From the NCBI GenBank assembly GCA_021769625.1, contig JAETSN010000024.1:1-54006 (forward strand): a DNA stretch of 54,006 bases. The letters run 5' to 3'. Positions within the stretch are counted from its first letter, which is position 1. Each line of letters starts with the position of its first letter. This document shows, one piece after another, positions 50,298 to 54,006 of the stretch. Below the pieces are notes generated by a model, which saw only the letters and a list, made by a program, of their open reading frames with translations, was not told where the DNA came from and made no database searches. The stretch comes from [Clostridium] symbiosum. Lineage in GTDB: Bacteria; Bacillota; Clostridia; Lachnospirales; Lachnospiraceae. A program made the position numbers and the translations under genes.

Positions 50298-51200
50298 CTA
50301 TGAAGAAGCAAGGGCGTCGAGCTTTGCACGCAGTTCGGCGATTTCGGCGTCTTTTTCCGTCAGAGCAGCTTCTTTCTCTGCAAGGATTTCTTTCAATTCA
50401 GCGATCTCCATACTGGGAAGAACAATGAGCGGTTTTGTCATGCGCTGCACCTCCTGATGATAGTTTGGGTGGTGGTAAAAAACATGTTCGGAAGCACGGA
50501 CAAGCAGATTGATATAATCACTGCACTCCTGCTGTGTTAAATACCCATTAGTTAAGTCCTGTTGTAATATCACTATAATATCATCCAGAAATTCTGTCAA
50601 TTCCTTTTTTGTCAGAGGTTTTGTTTTGGAGGCGATGCGGGGTTTTAACCTGAGCAGCAGATAGGGGATGAACAGATTCAGATGTTTTCTGTGAATCTCC
50701 TGCAGGGAGTAGGACTGTATCCTGACTGTTGGAATCCGGTAGAGATGTTCGCTGTCATCCTGAAAGATCACACGGCATTTCAGGCTGTCGGGAAGGGCGT
50801 TGTTCTGATCGGGGTAGAGTACGATGGAATGGGGGAAGCGGATCAGTATTTCATTGTGGAGGCGGTCTTCCGATATGCAGTGTTCTACGGCATAGTGCAG
50901 ATCGTAGGAGATCATGCGGACGACCATCATCCGGTCGTTTCCCATCTGACATTCTATGTGGTAGTAATCCGCATCTGCGATCAGGAGCGAAATATCCATC
51001 AGTTTGGAGGAGGGCGTATCTTTTGTATCGTCCAGATAAGTGGAGTGTTCTGTCCCGAGGATCCGGATGGGAGTGCCGGGGGGATATTCTTTGCCGTAGA
51101 CTTCTTTGATGAGCGGGAAAAGCTGTTTTGGCATGGTGTAGACAACGGCTTTCAGAATTTCGTCCCAAAGCCTGTCACCGACGATCGTTTGAGTATGCAT
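50298..51200 (-). CDS. Rpn family PD-(D/E)XK nuclease-like protein
   Basis: A 300-residue protein of the Rpn (recombination-promoting nuclease, PDDEXK) group. The nuclease core is visible: DISLLIADADYYHIECQMG has the aspartate and an E-x-Q pair of the D-(x)n-E-x-Q/K pattern. A long helical C-terminal part follows, ending in an Ala/Leu/Glu heptad run (ELKEILAEKEAALTEKDAE, then LRAKLDALASS), likely a coiled coil for self-association. ATG 51200 has AAAGGA upstream on the minus strand; the open frame reaches 51428 but that part is not family-like. It is a single gene next to ilvB. Confidence 0.8.
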   Translation of the reverse strand: MHTQTIVGDRLWDEILKAVVYTMPKQLFPLIKEVYGKEYPPGTPIRILGTEHSTYLDDTKDTPSSKLMDISLLIADADYYHIECQMGNDRMMVVRMISYDLHYAVEHCISEDRLHNEILIRFPHSIVLYPDQNNALPDSLKCRVIFQDDSEHLYRIPTVRIQSYSLQEIHRKHLNLFIPYLLLRLKPRIASKTKPLTKKELTEFLDDIIVILQQDLTNGYLTQQECSDYINLLVRASEHVFYHHPNYHQEVQRMTKPLIVLPSMEIAELKEILAEKEAALTEKDAEIAELRAKLDALASS

Positions 51201-51372
51201 GGAGTCCTTTCTTTGATTTTCAATATAATTATTATAGTTACAAAAGCAATATATAGTATATAGTCCGTGAAAAAAGTGAAAGCTGTGACGATATGCCGGA
51301 TATATGGGACATGGCGGAAAGCCTGTCCGAACTGCTTTAAAAGATGCCGCACATCGAAATATTATTCTGTCC

Positions 51373-51395
51373 AAAAGACGGCAGTCTTTTTTGTT
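51373..51395. terminator. Short hairpin in the Rpn/L,D-transpeptidase gap
   Basis: AAAAGAC pairs with GTCTTTT around GGCA, with further T residues on the plus strand. It looks like a terminator, but no plus-strand gene ends here. The 326-bp gap otherwise holds the promoter at 51474-51482 and an AT-rich stretch before the Rpn start. Confidence 0.45.
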
Positions 51396-51473
51396 TTCAC
51401 AAGCTGAGTATAACAGAAGGGGGAACATATGGCAAGCGGATTTTGAAAAATGTAATGTAAAAAGAAAAATATC

Positions 51474-51482
51474 TGGTATAAT
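51474..51482 (+). promoter_or_regulatory. Extended -10 promoter of the L,D-transpeptidase gene
   Basis: TGGTATAAT (51474-51482) is an extended -10 element 45 nt before the start codon. No good -35 was found. Confidence 0.55.
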
Positions 51483-51526
51483 ATGTTAGAGGTATCAGAT
51501 ATTGACGGGAACAAAAGAGGATTTTT

Positions 51527-53113
51527 ATGAAGACAGGAAAAAAGATACGTTATGCGGTTGTCCTGCTGGCTGTCTTATGCGCGGGCGCCTATCTGGGGAT
51601 CGCTTATTATTATATGGAGGGGTTTTCCTTCGGCACCTGGATCAACGGTGTGTACTGCACCGGAAAAAGTGTGGCGCAGGTGAATGAAGAACTGCTTTCG
51701 CAGATATCCGCGCCGGAACTGACGGTGGTCTATCCGGTCAGCGGTGGAGAGGAATTGCCGGAGGAAGAGCGGTGCAGCAGTCATTTTATACTGGATGAAC
51801 AGATGCTGCAGCAGGATTATACAAAATCACTGCAGCAGCTCCTGCAGAAGCAGAGGCCCCTGATGTGGCCGCAGAATCTGTTTCTGCGGGCGGGGGGATA
51901 TGAACTGAAACCGGCGGTTTCCTTTACGGAGGAAGGGAAGGAAGCGTTTGAAGAGGCATTTCTATCAGATAAGACGGTGCAGGCGGAGATCGGGAGGGAT
52001 GCCTGCATACGGCTGGAAAAAGATGAGAAAGAGGGGATCAGGCTCTACGACGGGAAGAAGAACCGCCTCGATACCGAAAAGGCATATGGGGAGTGTGTGA
52101 ATGCGGTAGAGGAGGGAAAGACCGAAGTTTTGCTTTCCTCCGCCTGCTATTATGACGAAAAGAGCAATGAGGAGGAAAAGGAGCAGCAGGCGCTTTATCG
52201 GGAATTGCTGGAGTTTCTGGATTTTGAGATCATCTATGACATGGGCGCGGAGCAGGTCAGGTTTGACCGGAAAGCACTGGTGGAACTGTTGGCAATGGAA
52301 GAAACAGGGACAGACGGGGCTGCCGGAGAGGAGGAGGGCAGGAAATCCGGGACAGCCGGAGAGAAAGGATCCGTGGAATCCGCGGCAGCCGCAGAGGGGA
52401 AAGCAGCGCCGATGCAGGAGGAAGACGGCGGAGAGTTTGTGTTTGTCCGGGGGGAGGACGGTGTGTTCTGTTGGGATCAGGAAAAGGTTAAGGCGGCGGT
52501 GGATAAGCTGGCGGATACCTACGACACATACGGAAAGCCCCGGGAGTTTGCCATGACAGGCGGCGGAACGGTGACGCTGGAAAAGGGAAATTACGGAACG
52601 CAGTTGGACCGAAAGGCGGAAGAGAAGTGGCTGTCGGAAGCGCTCGCAGAGCGGAAAAGTGAGACGCATACGCCGTCCTATTTGAGAGAAGCCTATGCCA
52701 GAGGGGAAGATGATATAGGGGATACCTATGTGGAGATCAATATGACGAAGCAAAAACTCTGGTTCTACATGGAGGGAAAGGTGGAGATCGAAACCCCTAT
52801 CGTCACCGGCAATATGATGCGGCGCAGGGGAACGCCGGAGGGCGTGTATTTTGTATACGGAAAGCAGAAGAACAGGATATTGAGAGGACCGGGATACGCC
52901 TCCCACGTCAATTACTGGATGCCTGTGAAGGGCGGCGTCGGCATGCACGACGCACTCTGGCGGGATGAGTTCGGCGGGGAGATCTACAAGAAGGAAGGCT
53001 CCCACGGCTGTATCAACCTGCCCCTTGAGGCGGCGGAGAAGATGTATGGGCTGATAGAGATCGGCGTGCCGGTGATCCTGTATTATGAGGAGGAAGATGC
53101 AGGAGACTCATGA
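51527..53113 (+). CDS. L,D-transpeptidase (YkuD) with peptidoglycan-binding domains
   Basis: A 528-residue membrane-anchored enzyme. The N-terminal helix (IRYAVVLLAVLCAGAYLGIA) is followed by putative peptidoglycan-binding domains of the PG_binding_4 type (CTGKSVAQVNEELLSQ and ELEFLDFEIIYDMGAEQVRF-type segments). A low-complexity Gly/Glu/Ala insert lies near 264-305. The YkuD domain fills the C-terminus, with VEINMTKQKLWFYMEGKVE and the catalytic SHGCINLPLEAAE. Such enzymes form 3-3 cross-links in peptidoglycan or attach proteins. AGAGG precedes the ATG. Confidence 0.92.
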   Translation: MKTGKKIRYAVVLLAVLCAGAYLGIAYYYMEGFSFGTWINGVYCTGKSVAQVNEELLSQISAPELTVVYPVSGGEELPEEERCSSHFILDEQMLQQDYTKSLQQLLQKQRPLMWPQNLFLRAGGYELKPAVSFTEEGKEAFEEAFLSDKTVQAEIGRDACIRLEKDEKEGIRLYDGKKNRLDTEKAYGECVNAVEEGKTEVLLSSACYYDEKSNEEEKEQQALYRELLEFLDFEIIYDMGAEQVRFDRKALVELLAMEETGTDGAAGEEEGRKSGTAGEKGSVESAAAAEGKAAPMQEEDGGEFVFVRGEDGVFCWDQEKVKAAVDKLADTYDTYGKPREFAMTGGGTVTLEKGNYGTQLDRKAEEKWLSEALAERKSETHTPSYLREAYARGEDDIGDTYVEINMTKQKLWFYMEGKVEIETPIVTGNMMRRRGTPEGVYFVYGKQKNRILRGPGYASHVNYWMPVKGGVGMHDALWRDEFGGEIYKKEGSHGCINLPLEAAEKMYGLIEIGVPVILYYEEEDAGDS

Positions 53114-53175
53114 GAAAATGTAAATTTGTATGCAAAAAACGGTATGGTTATGCATAATTTTGTGTTTTATTCAAG

Positions 53176-53204
53176 TTGACTTCTCTTTGGTGAAACGGTA
53201 GAAT
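53176..53204 (+). promoter_or_regulatory. Promoter of serC
   Basis: TTGACT (53176-53181), a 17-nt spacer and TAGAAT (53199-53204), 41 nt before the serC start codon. Confidence 0.65.
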
Positions 53205-53245
53205 AAATATTTGGTAAGAAAGATATGGTTCAAGGAGGAATGACA

Positions 53246-54006
53246 ATGGCGAGAGTATATAATTTTTCGGCGGGGCCCGCGGTGCTTCCGGAGGAAGTAT
53301 TGAAAGAGGCGGCTGCCGAGATGCTGGATTACGAAGGATGCGGCATGTCCGTGATGGAGATGAGCCACCGCTCCAAAGTGTTTGATAAGATCATAAAGGA
53401 TGCGGAGGCGGATCTGCGGGAGCTGATGAACATCCCTGACAACTATAAGGTACTGTTTCTGCAGGGCGGCGCAAGTCTTATCTTCGCGTCCGTGCCGATG
53501 AACCTGATGAAGAACAAAAAGGCAGGCTATATCATCACAGGGCAGTGGGCCAAGAAGGCGTATCAGGAGGCAAAGATCTACGGCGAAGCGATAGAGCTGG
53601 CTTCCTCGGCGGATAAGACCTTCTCCTACATACCTGACTGTTCCGATCTGGATATCCCCGACGATCTGGACTATGTCTATATCTGTGAAAACAATACGAT
53701 CTACGGCACCAAGTACCATACTCTGCCGAATACGAAGGGGAAGATCCTTGTGGCGGATGTTTCCTCCTGTTTCCTGTCGGAGCCAGTGGATGTGACAAAA
53801 TACGGCGTGATCTACGCGGGTGTGCAGAAAAACGTGGGGCCTGCGGGCGTGCAGATCGTGATCATCCGGGAGGATCTGCTCTCCGACGATGTGCTGCCGT
53901 GTACGCCTACCATGATGAAATTCAAGACCCATGCGGACAATGATTCCCTCTACAATACACCACCCTGCTACGGCATCTATATCTGCGGCAAGGTGTTCAA
54001 GTGGCT
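53246..54006 (+). CDS. serC: Phosphoserine aminotransferase (partial, runs off the window)
   Basis: The first 253 residues of a PLP enzyme making 3-phosphoserine from 3-phosphohydroxypyruvate in serine biosynthesis. MARVYNFSAGPAVLPEEVL is the typical start, then MEMSHRSKVF, LFLQGGASLIFA (phosphate and PLP contacts), ADVSSCFLSEPVDV, and VQKNVGPAGVQIVI with the PLP lysine. GGAGG lies 7 nt before the ATG. The frame is open to the last base of the window. Confidence 0.95.
   Translation, partial: MARVYNFSAGPAVLPEEVLKEAAAEMLDYEGCGMSVMEMSHRSKVFDKIIKDAEADLRELMNIPDNYKVLFLQGGASLIFASVPMNLMKNKKAGYIITGQWAKKAYQEAKIYGEAIELASSADKTFSYIPDCSDLDIPDDLDYVYICENNTIYGTKYHTLPNTKGKILVADVSSCFLSEPVDVTKYGVIYAGVQKNVGPAGVQIVIIREDLLSDDVLPCTPTMMKFKTHADNDSLYNTPPCYGIYICGKVFKW

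Noticed and set aside
53171-53932. Long minus-strand ORF opposite serC
   Set aside because: The plus strand encodes a clear phosphoserine aminotransferase over the same bases; the minus-strand frame is a His/Arg-rich shadow.
1-54006. CRISPR arrays, tRNA or rRNA genes
   Set aside because: No regularly spaced direct repeats with unique spacers, no cloverleaf with a T-loop GTTCGA-type signature and no rRNA-like stretches were recognised by eye; a dedicated RNA gene scan was not possible.

Overview
The window looks like a chromosome segment of a gut-type Lachnospiraceae (class Clostridia). The basis is gene content and style: a DUF512 PDZ/radical-SAM protein next to der, a long-form ribose-phosphate pyrophosphokinase, a DhaS-like TetR regulator, YczE and MMPL membrane proteins, strong AGGAG ribosome binding sites, many ATGA overlaps and a moderate GC content. 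No rRNA, tRNA, CRISPR array, integrase or intact insertion sequence was seen. The genus is inference.

Layout. 1-2125 is core: yraN, a pgeF-like gene with an in-frame repeat insertion, and a degenerate PAP2-like membrane protein. 2119-8963 is an accessory block. It opens with two 50-bp direct repeats around a 13-bp hairpin, then a 36-residue acidic ORF, a MazF/PemK toxin homologue, a ClpX-like AAA+ unfoldase, an unknown 103-residue protein, two paralogous unknown proteins (322 and 359 residues), a 382-residue charged protein that seems to share a module with them, and a sigma-70-like factor whose C-terminal HTH unit is duplicated in tandem. This block is the best candidate for an undescribed system. 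8986-23530 is largely housekeeping: prs, DUF512, der, plsY, gpsA, two cell-surface type proteins, a MoxR/vWA pair, an acyltransferase, tyrS, a glycosyltransferase and a TetR regulator. 23463-33743 is envelope and stress related: an MMPL exporter with a secreted coiled-coil partner, an AT-rich orphan ORF with its own promoter, a secreted protein, and an ECF sigma factor followed by a frame-broken membrane-anchored beta-propeller protein. 34009-39857 holds aroC, a VanY-like carboxypeptidase, tgt, yajC, leuB and a GNAT acetyltransferase. 40140-46294 has a YczE protein, a Crp/Fnr regulator and a nucleoside catabolism cluster (udp, deoC, cdd, add, deoB). 46800-54006 has ilvD, ilvB, an Rpn-like nuclease, an L,D-transpeptidase and the start of serC.

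A second theme is intergenic structured repeats. Family A (four copies, about 125-225 bp) has a conserved centre and outer stems whose sequences differ between copies while pairing is kept. Family B (two copies) shares flanks, a small inner stem and a 3' edge that supplies the ribosome binding site of plsY. A 203-bp palindrome (28720-28922) and the tandem palindromic insertion inside pgeF are further, different elements. The covarying stems suggest that RNA or cruciform structure is maintained.

Functional links: udp/deoC/cdd/add/deoB together degrade nucleosides to bases and sugar phosphates; leuB, ilvD and ilvB are branched-chain amino acid biosynthesis steps; plsY and gpsA supply phospholipid precursors; vanY-like, L,D-transpeptidase and pgeF-like genes act on peptidoglycan or its precursors.
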